A stretch of 64,000 nucleotides of DNA from Kordiimonas aquimaris (GCF_025574485.1 NZ_JAOBPO010000003.1:287867-351866), one strand, 5' to 3'. Positions 18,997 to 29,588 are shown, counted from the first letter of the stretch. Made by a program: numbers and translations. The notes: generated from the sequence alone by a model not told the origin.

Positions 18997-21015
18997 TCAT
19001 CTACTAATTACATTGATGCTTTCAAGCGCTGACAAGTAATCATAAACATCACTGACGCTAACAAGGCCAAATTGCGCTGACAGTACATCACGGATGTCTT
19101 GCACTGTGCGCTTGCCGTTTACTAGATTAAGCGCTTCATACGCATAGGTACCTGAAAGTTTTACAAGCGAGCGTTCGTCAGCATTCAGCTTGTCTTCAAG
19201 ATAGCCATATCCAAATGCGCTCATTGGTCCTTTAATCCCTGCATTGCGCGTAAATACAGTGGCAGCATTTCCGTTAACCACAGCAATTGTCGATGTTGAT
19301 ACTACTGCTCTTAATTCGTCCAGAAAATTAGTTGATTTAGAAACCTCTTGTTTCGCATCAGGCAAAAATATGGACAGACTATCGAGCTTGCCTGCCTCAT
19401 GTTTCCAATGGACATCATTCATCCTTGTCCGATCATCGCTGTTCATACCTTGTGCTTGCATCATCAACACCGCTGTTCTTGCGACAGCATTATTCTTTAA
19501 CAAAGCGAGCAATGGTTCAATGCTCTCAGCACCTATGTTAGCCAAAAACCATGCAGTTGATGAACCAACAAACGAAGCACGCTTCAATTTGGTTGGGTCT
19601 ATTGTCGCTGCGGTGTCAAAGTTGGTGTGAATATACCGGTCAGGCCAGTCATGCAGGTATATACCCGGAATACCCCAACTACCTTCATTAAACACCTGAT
19701 GATCACTGCCAGAAGAAAACCCTTCCATGATTGCCATCAAAGGTTCTTTACCACCTTCAGCAGAATGCAGTGGAAAGTTTGTTGCTAGACCACTCGCAAA
19801 CGCCAGTGTCTCATTGTTTACAAATTGACCAATGGCATGCCCTACATCAGGGATAAAACTTGGCACGCTGTAAGGTGAACTTGCAATACGAAACACAGCC
19901 TTACTATCGAGGCCTCCGCCAACCATATCCATATGAATGTTAGCTTTGATACGCGCGGCAATATCCGGGCGTGCAGCAAGAAAGATAATACTGCCTTCGA
20001 TTTCAGCGGGCCAGATAAAGCGAATGGTCCGTTTAGGGCGCGGCAGACTACCCTCATCAATCAGCTTCTTCATTGCACGTGCGGATTCAAGGATTGCAAC
20101 ACAACCTGATGCGTTATCGTTAGCGCCGGGTCGTGGATGATCAAGGTGGCAGGTGAACGCAATTTCCTGTTCTTTCAAAACAGGATCAGCACCATCAATA
20201 GTAGCTGTTATTAATTCATATGTACCAACGGTATGGTGTGCATCAATTTTAGCATTCAAGTGCACTTCTTCTCCGTTTTGCAGACGCGCCTGCAGTTTTC
20301 GCGCTTCACCCAGTGAAATCATAAACCCAAATGTTTTGGCATTCTCGTTCGGAAAAGATGATAAATGACCCCACCGCACCAAACGGTCATCTTCTTTCCA
20401 CCATGCTGTCTTCTGATTAGGCGCATAAGAAACAATGCCGGCGGCGCCGTATTTCCCAACAGCAAGATCAGCAACAGCACCGGGCTGACTCTCTGTTAAA
20501 ACAAGCTTACCGCGAATATCCAAACCTTCGTAGTGCGCATCAGTCGTTCCTTCACCAATATCAACAAGGCTGGCTGTTGCAGCACCAGACAAACTGTCTT
20601 GTGCAACACTCAAGGGCATCGCATCCCAACTGGCTAAACGCCTGTCTTTATTGCCTTCACCATCCAGCAACCATAGTTCTGCAAAGTCTACATTCCAGGC
20701 ATAGCGCGACTTTTGCGTGCCAAACATCGTTTTACCATCGGCAGGAAACTCCATGACTTCAACTGTGTCAAATCCATATTCTTTTAGCTGATTTTCAATA
20801 TGAACCACCGCGTCATGATACTGACGGCTTGCACGTGTACGGTGAAACAAGGTAATCTGATCAAGGTTTCTTTTCGCTGCAACGCCCGAGGTTTCCTCAG
20901 CAAAAGCTTTTAAAGTTGTTTCAGGGATTAGTTGACGCACATCCGCCTGCACACCTAACGTTACCGAATAAACTAAAACTGAAACGGCAGCGATGCGTTT
21001 TAAAAATACCTTCAT
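18997..21015 (-). CDS. secreted M28-family metallopeptidase with C-terminal PqqD/winged-helix-like domain
   Basis: 672 residues. The signal peptide ends at VQA-DV (residue 24). A PA-like insertion domain spans roughly residues 130-250. The M28 catalytic domain begins near residue 285: zinc ligand and base residues appear in FTCHLDHPRPGANDNASGC (His290, Asp292, Asp300), PAEIEGS, HMDMVGG and YLHDWPDRYIHTNFDT. It should be a di-zinc exopeptidase or amidase acting outside the cytoplasm. The last 50-60 residues (LVNGKRTVQDIRDVLSAQFG then VYDYLSALESINVIS) look like a small winged-helix or PqqD-like module. It is monocistronic as far as seen, preceded by a 186-base gap. Confidence 0.85.
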   Translation of the reverse strand: MKVFLKRIAAVSVLVYSVTLGVQADVRQLIPETTLKAFAEETSGVAAKRNLDQITLFHRTRASRQYHDAVVHIENQLKEYGFDTVEVMEFPADGKTMFGTQKSRYAWNVDFAELWLLDGEGNKDRRLASWDAMPLSVAQDSLSGAATASLVDIGEGTTDAHYEGLDIRGKLVLTESQPGAVADLAVGKYGAAGIVSYAPNQKTAWWKEDDRLVRWGHLSSFPNENAKTFGFMISLGEARKLQARLQNGEEVHLNAKIDAHHTVGTYELITATIDGADPVLKEQEIAFTCHLDHPRPGANDNASGCVAILESARAMKKLIDEGSLPRPKRTIRFIWPAEIEGSIIFLAARPDIAARIKANIHMDMVGGGLDSKAVFRIASSPYSVPSFIPDVGHAIGQFVNNETLAFASGLATNFPLHSAEGGKEPLMAIMEGFSSGSDHQVFNEGSWGIPGIYLHDWPDRYIHTNFDTAATIDPTKLKRASFVGSSTAWFLANIGAESIEPLLALLKNNAVARTAVLMMQAQGMNSDDRTRMNDVHWKHEAGKLDSLSIFLPDAKQEVSKSTNFLDELRAVVSTSTIAVVNGNAATVFTRNAGIKGPMSAFGYGYLEDKLNADERSLVKLSGTYAYEALNLVNGKRTVQDIRDVLSAQFGLVSVSDVYDYLSALESINVISR

Positions 21016-21201
21016 TTAAATTCCCCCGGTCAAATATTTGAATAAGACATAAACGCTAAACAACTAATACCGCAATGTTCTCTTTTCATCATCATAGTTA
21101 CGAATTTCTGGAACTATACGTAATAAACAACTTATTGCTGACACATATTGACAGGAGCGATAATTTAAACTGACATATTTATCCATATAGAGGGTATTTA
21201 C

Positions 21202-21477
21202 ATGCAAGCTAGGAACAAACCAGTAAATGAACTCATGAACATTGGTACAACTGTTGCCAAGCGTCTTAGGGAAATCGGCGTTCACACATACGACGACCTA
21301 AAAGAAATGGGCGCAGCGGGTGCTTACATGAGAATTAGCGCAAATCACCCGGAAAAGAACATGCCGGTCTGCTACTATCTTTATTCGTTAGAAGGAGCCC
21401 TTAATGAACAACACTGGGGTGCTCTGTCAAAAGAAACAAAACAAACGCTGCTCCATCAAATTAACCGTCAAAATTAA
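21202..21477 (+). CDS. TfoX C-terminal-domain protein
   Basis: 91 residues. It matches the C-terminal domain of TfoX/Sxy competence regulators (LMNIGTTVAKRLREIGVHTY, DDLKEMGAAGAYMRI, CYYLYSLEGALNEQHW), which contains helix-hairpin-helix-like turns. The N-terminal TfoX domain is absent; stand-alone C-terminal versions are widespread and of unknown function, so this is not evidence of competence. It ends one base before the stop of the convergent ppx gene. Confidence 0.82.
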   Translation: MQARNKPVNELMNIGTTVAKRLREIGVHTYDDLKEMGAAGAYMRISANHPEKNMPVCYYLYSLEGALNEQHWGALSKETKQTLLHQINRQN

Positions 21478-23001
21478 TTAGCCAACAGAAATATCGTTTA
21501 AGTCGTCAGGGAATTCTATCACAGATTTACGACCCATTAATTGGGCAAGGTGAGACAAACGCTTGGCAACAACTTCATTGGCGATATCACGGTAACTTTG
21601 AGGCACCCCAAGCCACAGCTTGTTACGGGTGACACGCAGCTGTGTTACCATAAGGGCTGTTACTGTTCCTCCTGAAAGCCGCTGAGCCAAACGAAGCGCA
21701 GCACCCATCATACGTGCCTCAATGATTTCACGTATCTTGAGCAAATTTAGAATGTGCGAAATGTGAGGGGCGTCAATCGGTGCACCGTATGCTTGATTGA
21801 GAGCAACGGCAATATAGGCACGCTCAACATGACTAATACCAACAAAATTACCATGCAAGATCGTTTCGACCGCCTTTTCGGCGCGAAAATCCGGATGACC
21901 ACGCCATGCGATATCGCTCAGCAAACATATGGCATAGTGTAACTTACGCTGCTGCTTTGGTTTGCGTGCCTCTTTCTTGAACAATGACCGCGTCCAATCG
22001 TAAATTACGTCAGCATGTTCTGCAAAACGGCATCGCTCATCAGCCAACACACGGCAAGCATGAATGAAAGGGTCAAACTTCTTCTCTGAAACAGTTAATT
22101 GGTCAAAGATCAATCCTTCACGCAGGCCGTAAGCCGATACAATACCGTTCTTTGCGCGCGTTGCGTTTAATAGCTCACTTAGGACAATAGCGGCTGTCGG
22201 CAGCACCTCTACTCGTTTAACAGGAATATCACTGGCAAACGGTATGTTTTGAGGGTCAAGATTACTTAACCTCTTGCAATAACTACTCAGTTCATTCCGG
22301 TTTGATTTATAACCTTGCAAGATGGGAAGCGGATTAGACTTTTCGCTCATCATAAGTTTAGCAATATTACGCCATGCCCCACCCACCATATAAAGGTTTT
22401 GATCATCAATTTCGCCAAGCCAGTCTATGGCAGTAAATTGTGCGCGAAGAAATTTTCGAATTGATCGAGATTTATTGCCAAACTTGCTCATCAAACGCAG
22501 CGGTCCAAGCGGCAGGCTAATCGTTTGCAACACTTCACCCTTATGAACCTGCGCAAGTTCAAGCGAACCACCACCGAGGTCACCAACAATACCTGAAGCG
22601 TCAGGGTCACTGGATAAAACACCTAAACCCGCCAGCCTAGCCTCTTCACTACCTTCAATAACAGAGATTTCAAATCCTGTTTCCCGCCGAATAAGGTCAA
22701 CAAACTCACCACCATTAGTCGCGTCCCTAACTGCTGCGGTTGCAACAACAAGTGTGTCGGTAACCTGCATTTGGTCACACAGAGCTTTAAATCGCTTCAG
22801 GGTGGAGACAGCAAGTGCAATAGCATTTTTATCCATCAAACCTGACCGGCCAACTTCCGCGCCCAAGCCACACATTAGTTTTTCGTTAAATACAGTTGCA
22901 GGTACGCGAGAGCGGCCTGAAAAAACAACCAATCGCACAGAGTTTGAACCGATATCTATAACGGCTACATATCGTTCACTATGACCACTGACATCAAACA
23001 C
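21478..23001 (-). CDS. ppx: exopolyphosphatase / Ppx-GppA phosphatase
   Basis: 507 residues. It removes terminal phosphates from polyphosphate or pppGpp. ASKHA-fold signatures are present: YVAVIDIGSNSVRLVVF at residues 11-27, the ATAAVRDATNG block, and GIVGDLGGGSLELAQV. The C-terminal HD-like helical domain is visible from about residue 310 (CRFAEHADVIYDW, YAICLLSDIAWRGHPDFR). It follows ppk1 by 4 bases, so synthesis and breakdown of polyphosphate are encoded together. Confidence 0.94.
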   Translation of the reverse strand: MFDVSGHSERYVAVIDIGSNSVRLVVFSGRSRVPATVFNEKLMCGLGAEVGRSGLMDKNAIALAVSTLKRFKALCDQMQVTDTLVVATAAVRDATNGGEFVDLIRRETGFEISVIEGSEEARLAGLGVLSSDPDASGIVGDLGGGSLELAQVHKGEVLQTISLPLGPLRLMSKFGNKSRSIRKFLRAQFTAIDWLGEIDDQNLYMVGGAWRNIAKLMMSEKSNPLPILQGYKSNRNELSSYCKRLSNLDPQNIPFASDIPVKRVEVLPTAAIVLSELLNATRAKNGIVSAYGLREGLIFDQLTVSEKKFDPFIHACRVLADERCRFAEHADVIYDWTRSLFKKEARKPKQQRKLHYAICLLSDIAWRGHPDFRAEKAVETILHGNFVGISHVERAYIAVALNQAYGAPIDAPHISHILNLLKIREIIEARMMGAALRLAQRLSGGTVTALMVTQLRVTRNKLWLGVPQSYRDIANEVVAKRLSHLAQLMGRKSVIEFPDDLNDISVG

Positions 23002-23006
23002 TTAGT

Positions 23007-25202
23007 TTATTCGTCCAATCCATATGCCATTACCGGTGCCACCTGCACCCCATCACCCGCAGAACCTCGCCCGGACAACGACGAATTATTCATGAAGTAA
23101 TCATGAACGCTAAATAAATCATCAGACTCTGCTGGTTCTCTTTTTGAGAAATTGCCATCCGAGTCCATAAGCCAAGTCTGACAGTTGTCTTTCAAGTTGG
23201 CTGCCATAACCTGCCCCATGATTTGATCATGTACTGTCGGGTTTTCGATAGGAACAAGCGTTTCTACTCGCCGGTTAAAATTACGCGGCATCCAATCAGC
23301 GGACGAAATATATACTTTCGCGTGACGAGACGGTAATTTATGACCATTGCCAAAGCAACAGATACGCGCATGCTCCAGAAAACGGCCTATCACAGAATGC
23401 ACTCTTATATTTTCACTCAATCCCTTTAAACCGGGCCTAAGCGTGCAAATACCCCTGATAATCAGATCAATCTGCACACCGTTCTGAGACGCCTCATACA
23501 GTTTATCAATGATCTTGCTATCAAGAAGTGAATTTAGCTTAACCCATATTGCGGCGGGCTTACCATCACGTGCAAATTCAATTTCACGCTCTATCAAGCC
23601 AACCAAATGACGGCGTAGATCAAAAGGCGATAATACTAGTTTCTCAAGACCAATTGGCTCTACATAACCTGTCAAATAGTTAAACATTTTGTTTGCGTCA
23701 CGCGCCAGAGCCTGATCAGCGGTAAAAAATGACAGATCAGTATATATGCGTGCGGTAATGGGGTGATAATTACCTGTACCGAAATGCATATAGCTTTTCA
23801 GTTTGCCATTTTCCCGGCGCACAATCATGGACACCTTACCGTGGGTCTTAAGCTCAATAGAGCCAAAAACGACATGAACACCTGCACGCTCGAGATCACG
23901 TGCCCACTTGATGTTCTGCTCTTCATCGAAGCGTGCTTTAAGTTCAACAACCGCAGTAACAGATTTCCCGGCTTCCGCGGCTTCAATCAACGCACCAATA
24001 ATCATAGACTGCGAACCAGCCCGGTATAGTGTTTGCTTGATAGCCACCACGTCAGGATCACGTGCTGCCTGCCGCAAGAATAAATGCACAACCTCAAAAG
24101 ACTCGTATGGATGATGAACCACAAAATCCTTAGCTGCGATTGATTTGAAAATATCACCGTTAAAGTCTTTTACGCGCTCAGGATAGCGCGGGTTATATGG
24201 CTTGAAGATCAAGTCAGGGTTATCATCAACAATTAACTGATTAGTCTCGTTAATACCAAGAATACCATCAACCATTACAACAACATCATCTGTAGCATTC
24301 AGGCGCGAAACAATAATTTTACGCAGATGCTTTGGCATATCGGCATCAACCTTAAGTCTGATCACACGACCACGTTTACGGCGTTTCAGTGCACTTTCAA
24401 AAACACGTACAAGATCTTCCGCCTCTTCCTCGATCTCAATATCACTGTCTCTAACAACGCGGAAAACCCCGCTCCCTTTGATTTTGTATCCAGGAAATAG
24501 CTGATCAAAGAACAAGGCAATCATGCGTTCAATCGAAATAAATCGAATAGAGCTGGTACTGGGAAGACGAATAAAACGTTTTAGATGGCTTGGTACTGGC
24601 AGCAAAGCAACCATAGGCTCACCGTCAGATTGCCGTTTCAGCGACAAAGCTATGGTAAACCCAAGATTTGGAATAAATGGAAATGGATGTGCAGGGTCAA
24701 CAGCAATGGGCGTTAACAAAGGCATAATGTTGTCAAAGAAGTAATCTTTCACCCACACTTGTTCCGTTTCATCAAGCTCATTTGCTTCAAGAACCGACAT
24801 GCCAGCCTTGCGCATTTCAACATTTAAAAGCGCCCATACTTCTTGTTGCTTTTCCAGAAGCTTTTCAGCAAGTACGTTAATTTTCTCAAGTTGCATTGCA
24901 GGCGTTAAGCCGTCACTTGAAACGACATCCACGCCCAAAGCCAACTGGCCACGAAGCCCTGCCACGCGCACCATGTAAAATTCATCAAGGTTATCGCCAG
25001 AGATGGATAGAAAGCGCAGTCTTTCCAGCAAAGGGTGGCGATTATTTTGTGCCTCTTCAAGAACTCGGATATTAAACTGTAACCAGCTCAGCTCACGGTT
25101 GAGGTACCTTTCGCCCTTACTTATACTGGCAATGGCATGCTTAATGTCATGTCGGTCATCTTTAACGGAGTTAACCAGTTCTGTATTTGCGCCATCAGCC
25201 AT
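23007..25202 (-). CDS. ppk1: polyphosphate kinase PPK1
   Basis: 731 residues, full length for PPK1. It reversibly polymerises ATP gamma-phosphate into polyphosphate at the inner membrane. The N-terminal block YLNRELSWLQFNIRVLEEA is typical. The two PLD-like catalytic domains contain the autophosphorylated-His region (MHFGTGNYHPITARIYTD) and the second His in LPSRHAKVYISSADWMPRN. It is upstream of ppx in the same operon. hda lies upstream behind a 151-base gap that should hold the ppk-ppx promoter. Confidence 0.96.
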   Translation of the reverse strand: MADGANTELVNSVKDDRHDIKHAIASISKGERYLNRELSWLQFNIRVLEEAQNNRHPLLERLRFLSISGDNLDEFYMVRVAGLRGQLALGVDVVSSDGLTPAMQLEKINVLAEKLLEKQQEVWALLNVEMRKAGMSVLEANELDETEQVWVKDYFFDNIMPLLTPIAVDPAHPFPFIPNLGFTIALSLKRQSDGEPMVALLPVPSHLKRFIRLPSTSSIRFISIERMIALFFDQLFPGYKIKGSGVFRVVRDSDIEIEEEAEDLVRVFESALKRRKRGRVIRLKVDADMPKHLRKIIVSRLNATDDVVVMVDGILGINETNQLIVDDNPDLIFKPYNPRYPERVKDFNGDIFKSIAAKDFVVHHPYESFEVVHLFLRQAARDPDVVAIKQTLYRAGSQSMIIGALIEAAEAGKSVTAVVELKARFDEEQNIKWARDLERAGVHVVFGSIELKTHGKVSMIVRRENGKLKSYMHFGTGNYHPITARIYTDLSFFTADQALARDANKMFNYLTGYVEPIGLEKLVLSPFDLRRHLVGLIEREIEFARDGKPAAIWVKLNSLLDSKIIDKLYEASQNGVQIDLIIRGICTLRPGLKGLSENIRVHSVIGRFLEHARICCFGNGHKLPSRHAKVYISSADWMPRNFNRRVETLVPIENPTVHDQIMGQVMAANLKDNCQTWLMDSDGNFSKREPAESDDLFSVHDYFMNNSSLSGRGSAGDGVQVAPVMAYGLDE

Positions 25203-25353
25203 TTAACTGCCTTTATTTCATCGCTCAATCATAAAAGAGCATGACTTACATTAGATTTATTACAGTTAATACATGTTCAGTAATTAACAAATATCATTGA
25301 ATATCAAAGGGGTCCAGCATCAGTCGCGCTACGAAGTTAGCTATAGTCTAACG

Positions 25354-26031
25354 TTATTGATAATTTAAACATTCGCGCACCAAAGCTTTCGTTACTTTTC
25401 GTCGTCTGGCAAGCGCGTCTTTATCAACAGTTTCCACAAGTTTATGTACCGCAGAAAATGATCTTTCAATATGCTTCAGTATATAATGTATCACATCTAT
25501 ATTCACCTCTAACTGTCTATCAGAAAACAATTTGACAAGAAGCATAATAAGTAAATTATCATCAGGCTCTGTAATTGCTGCAACTGGTACAGTGCCCAGG
25601 CGTGACTTTAAATCTGGTAAAACACGCGGCCACAAAGTTGGCGCATCCTCAGCTGTTACCAACAAAGTCGCCCCTATTTCACTGAGCCAATTGTATAAAT
25701 GAAACAACGCAACATCATCGTAAAGTAAATTACCACATTCATCTTTCTGGTTTACATCATCAAGCACGTAAAAACCTGCAGGCTTCATGGCCGCAATATC
25801 AACGTCCGGCTCAATGAATTCAGCACCAACATCAGCGGCCCAACCATGCAAAAGATGAGATTTTCCGCATGCACGGGGGCCAACAAGCGCCACAAAATGG
25901 TGCGACCACCCCTGCCACCTGCTTATAAACTCAACGGCCTCATTGTTGGAGTCAGAAACAATGAAGTCAGCCATATCGAAGCTAACAGGTGCCTTAAGGT
26001 CCAGCGGTATTTGATTGTTTACTGTAGCCAT
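25354..26031 (-). CDS. hda: Hda-type DnaA-homologous regulator of replication initiation
   Basis: 225 residues, corresponding to the AAA+ domain of DnaA without DNA-binding domain IV. The N-terminus carries QIPLDL (residues 7-12), matching the sliding-clamp-binding motif of Hda proteins. The Walker A region is GPRACGKSHLLHGWA and the Walker B-like strand is FYVLDDVNQ, an acidic pair as in DnaA relatives. Hda with the clamp stimulates ATP hydrolysis by DnaA after initiation. The stop of the AI-2E gene lies 3 bases upstream, so the two are probably co-transcribed, a conserved alphaproteobacterial order. Confidence 0.88.
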   Translation of the reverse strand: MATVNNQIPLDLKAPVSFDMADFIVSDSNNEAVEFISRWQGWSHHFVALVGPRACGKSHLLHGWAADVGAEFIEPDVDIAAMKPAGFYVLDDVNQKDECGNLLYDDVALFHLYNWLSEIGATLLVTAEDAPTLWPRVLPDLKSRLGTVPVAAITEPDDNLLIMLLVKLFSDRQLEVNIDVIHYILKHIERSFSAVHKLVETVDKDALARRRKVTKALVRECLNYQ

Positions 26032-26034
26032 GAC

Positions 26035-27162
26035 TTAACTTTGAAGTACCTCAGAGTCGTCTGGCGCAGCAATTTCATTTGTTTCTGTTTCCGTATCGTC
26101 ATTACTATCGTGCGAAATTATTGGCTTGTCTTGGTAATGCTCGAGATAACGCTCGATCCAGTACCGCACTAATACCGCAATAGCTGCAGTTGCAGGCACC
26201 GCCACCAACACACCAACGAAACCCATCACCTCGCCGCCAGCAAACACGGCAAACAATACCCAAACGGGGTGCAGACCTACCCTCTCCCCAACCAATCTTG
26301 GGGTCAAAAACGCACTTTCAATCGTCTGAACCACGAAGAAAACGCCAACAACTAAAGCTATTTGCATTGGGTCAAAGCCCCACTGACCAATTGCCATAGC
26401 AACAGCAACAATGGCAGCAAACAGGGCACCAACAAAGGGAACAAACGACATAACACCGGCGAGAACACCAAGAACAATAGCGAAATCAAGGCCCGTTAAT
26501 GCCCAACCCACACCGTACAAAACACCCATTATAGTGCTGACAAGCAACTGTCCACGAACAAAACCAGCAAGAACGCTATCAATCTTTTTTGCTTGCTCAC
26601 GAACAATATTACCGCCCTTGGAAGGTAACCAGCTGTCCAATTTTGCAATAATCAGGTCCCAGTCTCTTAAAAGATAAAACGCGACAACCGGCGAAATAAG
26701 AATCAGCGTCAAAATATTAAAGAAAGCTAACCCACCTTTAAGTGCACCAGCCGCAGCTTCGCGCCCTTGTGACAGTAGTCCGCTGGAAAGGTTTGCAAGC
26801 ATACTATCCGCGTCTGCGCCAAAATCGACGCCATAGTTGTCCATTAGGTTCGCCATGACCTGGTTTAACCATGGTTTGAAGCTGGCAAGCGTGTTTGGAA
26901 GCGTTTTCGCAACCGCTGCCAACTGCGACTGAAGCACAGGCCAAAAAGCGAGGAGAACACCAATGATAATAAAGAAAAATAAGGCAATCACTATAGCAGC
27001 AGCCATACCACGCGGGACTTTTCGCATCTCAAGAGCATCAGCAACCGGGTCAAGAAAATAAGCAATCGCAAGACCCGCAATAAACGGTAATAAAACACCC
27101 TTCGTCAAATAGACAAAAAGCACAAAAACGAGGACACTGGCGATCCACACCCACCGATTCAT
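26035..27162 (-). CDS. AI-2E/PerM-family membrane transporter
   Basis: 375 residues with about eight membrane segments: two or three at the N-terminus (WVWIASVLVFVLFVYLTKGV), a central soluble stretch, then the conserved LTGLDFAIVLGVLAGVMSFVPFVGALFAA block typical of this family, seen here as GVMSFVPFVGALFAA. Members include the TqsA exporter and sodium/proton-linked transporters; the substrate is unknown. The acidic C-terminal tail (SHDSNDDTETETNE) is cytosolic. It is co-directional between the DUF2066 gene and hda. Confidence 0.9.
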   Translation of the reverse strand: MNRWVWIASVLVFVLFVYLTKGVLLPFIAGLAIAYFLDPVADALEMRKVPRGMAAAIVIALFFFIIIGVLLAFWPVLQSQLAAVAKTLPNTLASFKPWLNQVMANLMDNYGVDFGADADSMLANLSSGLLSQGREAAAGALKGGLAFFNILTLILISPVVAFYLLRDWDLIIAKLDSWLPSKGGNIVREQAKKIDSVLAGFVRGQLLVSTIMGVLYGVGWALTGLDFAIVLGVLAGVMSFVPFVGALFAAIVAVAMAIGQWGFDPMQIALVVGVFFVVQTIESAFLTPRLVGERVGLHPVWVLFAVFAGGEVMGFVGVLVAVPATAAIAVLVRYWIERYLEHYQDKPIISHDSNDDTETETNEIAAPDDSEVLQS

Positions 27163-27206
27163 ACTGCATCTCCCCGTCGAAACCTGGAAAAGTTCGAGCT
27201 TCTAAA

Positions 27207-28358
27207 TTAACGATGTTCCAATATCATTTGAGAACCATACGGCTTTAATTCAAGACCGGCAAATTGCATTGCAAGGATCAATTGGTCCAAGCGACCAGTA
27301 TAAGAAATAGCAAACCGGCTTGTTGGCAGTCCTATTTCAATAATTTTATAATTCTGCACTAACGAAATTTCAGAGAGCTTGAGTTCAATCTGAGCCATTT
27401 CATCAAGTGATAATGTCGCCACAAAAACGTCTATAATGTCCTGTGAACCAGTATCAACCAGCAACCTTTCTCGCCAAGCGCCGTCGATTGCCTCTAGTAC
27501 CTGCTCATACATCAAGGCCAGTGCCGCAGCTTCACCTGTTAATTCACTTGAAGCCTGATCATCAGCAATAGGAACAGCACCTTCAGCAGAAACACCGCTG
27601 TCTGTTGCAATAAATCGGTAAAAAAGCTGCTTTTCACCAGCCACCGATAAACCAATATTAGAACTGATTAACAGAACCGATTCGAGACCACTTATTTTAC
27701 TGGTATTTATGGCAGCTTCTGTATCAAAAGCATCCACAGCATGAGCGCTAATCGACATCCGTTCTGAAATTTCCCCCCGTGCAAAACGATAACCACGAAT
27801 ACGATTAAGCCAATCTACTTCATCCCTTGCTGCATCAATTACCTGATCCTGTTTCCAGAGTATTTCAGTAAGTCCCCGTTTATGGGCATGAAGCACAAGA
27901 ATATCATTACCGGTACCAAGCACATGCGGAACATTATACTCAGCAAGGAACTCGCTAACCCGACTAGGTGCAAATCGTACATTTAGCGTTGCGACATAAC
28001 GCCGGTTTGAAGACAACTCGTCTACCAGTTCTATACCACTAATAAGCGCTTGCCGCTCAGCAGTGCCGAGTACTGGCAACCTATCACGATGCTCCGCTTG
28101 TGTGATTTTCCTGATAAGTCGCGTGTAAGCATCTTCTTCGGCCTTTAACAATGCGGCTTGACGTGCTTGATTAGCACTACGAGCAATTTCATCAACCCGG
28201 ACTTCACGAATAGTGAACAACTGGTCCAGTGTAGTATCAGTTTGCGCCCATAAACCCTGAATACCAATAGGCAAAAATATTAAAACAGCAACAAACATCC
28301 GAAAAACACGGAAAAAGAATGCCATATTTTTAAATAGGTTACTCATAAGTGCTTTCAT
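27207..28358 (-). CDS. DUF2066 exported protein
   Basis: 383 residues. A hydrophobic segment (about residues 16-36, ending LWAQT) suggests a signal peptide and periplasmic location. The family block FTIREVRVDEIARSANQARQAAL, seen as VRVDEIARSANQARQAAL, followed by DAYTRLIRKITQ and VRFAPSRVSEFLAEYNVP, is characteristic of DUF2066 proteins, which are widespread in Proteobacteria and placed between purM and the hda region. Function is unknown. It is divergent from purM, with about 120 bases holding both promoters. Confidence 0.85.
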   Translation of the reverse strand: MKALMSNLFKNMAFFFRVFRMFVAVLIFLPIGIQGLWAQTDTTLDQLFTIREVRVDEIARSANQARQAALLKAEEDAYTRLIRKITQAEHRDRLPVLGTAERQALISGIELVDELSSNRRYVATLNVRFAPSRVSEFLAEYNVPHVLGTGNDILVLHAHKRGLTEILWKQDQVIDAARDEVDWLNRIRGYRFARGEISERMSISAHAVDAFDTEAAINTSKISGLESVLLISSNIGLSVAGEKQLFYRFIATDSGVSAEGAVPIADDQASSELTGEAAALALMYEQVLEAIDGAWRERLLVDTGSQDIIDVFVATLSLDEMAQIELKLSEISLVQNYKIIEIGLPTSRFAISYTGRLDQLILAMQFAGLELKPYGSQMILEHR

Positions 28359-28478
28359 AAATTATCGGGCGACACTATAACGCCACATGTGACAATTGCG
28401 AGATCAAATAGTATCTCAATCAGTGGCAAAACATCATAGTCAAAAGATTGCGCCAACTTCAGGGCAAAGTGAGTTGAA

Positions 28479-29585
28479 ATGGCAACTAAAAACGCACAAT
28501 CATACACATATAAAGATGCTGGCGTAGATATTGATGCAGGCGATGCGCTTGTTGAAAACATTAAACCGCTCGCAGCAAGTACTCGTCGCTCAGGTGCGGA
28601 CGCAGACCTTGGTGGGTTTGGGGGCTTGTTTGATCTAAAAGCCGCCGGTTACACCGACCCGATTTTAGTCGCTGCTAATGACGGCGTCGGAACAAAGCTA
28701 AAAGTTGCGATTGAAGCAGGCATCCATGACACGGTAGGAATTGATCTTGTTGCCATGTGTGTCAATGATTTGGTTGTTCAGGGCGCAGAACCTCTTCTGT
28801 TTCTTGATTATATTGCAACTGGCGCTTTAGACGTTGGGCAAATGACAGATGTGGTATCCGGTATAGCTGACGGATGTCGGCAGTCCGGCTGCGGCCTTAT
28901 TGGCGGTGAAACTGCGGAAATGCCAGGTATGTACCGATCCGGAGATTATGACCTTGCGGGTTTCAGCGTGGGCGCAGCTGAACGTGGAACACTGCTGGAC
29001 GGCAGATCAATAGCCGAAGGCGATGTCTTGCTGGGGCTGGCATCAAGTGGTCCGCATTCAAACGGTTATTCACTTATTCGCAGATTGATCGAAGGAAACC
29101 AGCACTCATACGCCGATAAAGCACCTTTTGCGGATTGCTCTTTAGGCGAAGCATTTCTAGAACCAACAAAAATCTATGTAAAAAGCACCCTTGCTGCAAT
29201 TAAAGCAGGATATATCAAGGGATTATCCCATATCACCGGTGGTGGCTTTCTTGAAAACATTCCGCGTGTAATGCCCAATGACCTGTTAGCTGACATTGAT
29301 ACAGGAACATGGGAACTACCAGATATATTCCAGTGGCTTCAAGCTAAAGGCAATATCGAAACCCGCGAAATGGCGCGCACATTTAATTGCGGCATCGGTA
29401 TGGTTGCAGTCGTTGGCCCAAACAATGTTGATGCAACCAAGAAAATTCTGGAAGCAAACGGTGAAACCGTATTTGAAATTGGCGTTATCAGATCAGGTAC
29501 AGGCAAACCAAAATGCCGCGTTTCAGGCAAGGCTGGCACATGGGGGTCAAGCGAGTCTTGGACATCCATGACGGGAGATGTGTAA
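28479..29585 (+). CDS. purM: phosphoribosylformylglycinamidine cyclo-ligase (AIR synthetase)
   Basis: 368 residues. It catalyses step 5 of de novo purine synthesis, FGAM to AIR. Landmarks are [19 protein letters not shown] at the N-terminus, [40 protein letters not shown]-equivalent [13 protein letters not shown], and [16 protein letters not shown]. The gap to purN is 3 bases, so the pair forms an operon as in most proteobacteria. Confidence 0.97.
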   Translation: MATKNAQSYTYKDAGVDIDAGDALVENIKPLAASTRRSGADADLGGFGGLFDLKAAGYTDPILVAANDGVGTKLKVAIEAGIHDTVGIDLVAMCVNDLVVQGAEPLLFLDYIATGALDVGQMTDVVSGIADGCRQSGCGLIGGETAEMPGMYRSGDYDLAGFSVGAAERGTLLDGRSIAEGDVLLGLASSGPHSNGYSLIRRLIEGNQHSYADKAPFADCSLGEAFLEPTKIYVKSTLAAIKAGYIKGLSHITGGGFLENIPRVMPNDLLADIDTGTWELPDIFQWLQAKGNIETREMARTFNCGIGMVAVVGPNNVDATKKILEANGETVFEIGVIRSGTGKPKCRVSGKAGTWGSSESWTSMTGDV

Positions 29586-29588
29586 GCC

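Noticed and set aside
19244-19630. 128-codon frame antisense to the M28 peptidase gene
   Set aside because: Shadow of the real gene; composition follows the reverse complement of its codons.
21202-21477. TfoX-like protein as evidence of natural competence
   Set aside because: Only the C-terminal domain is present and no competence genes are nearby.
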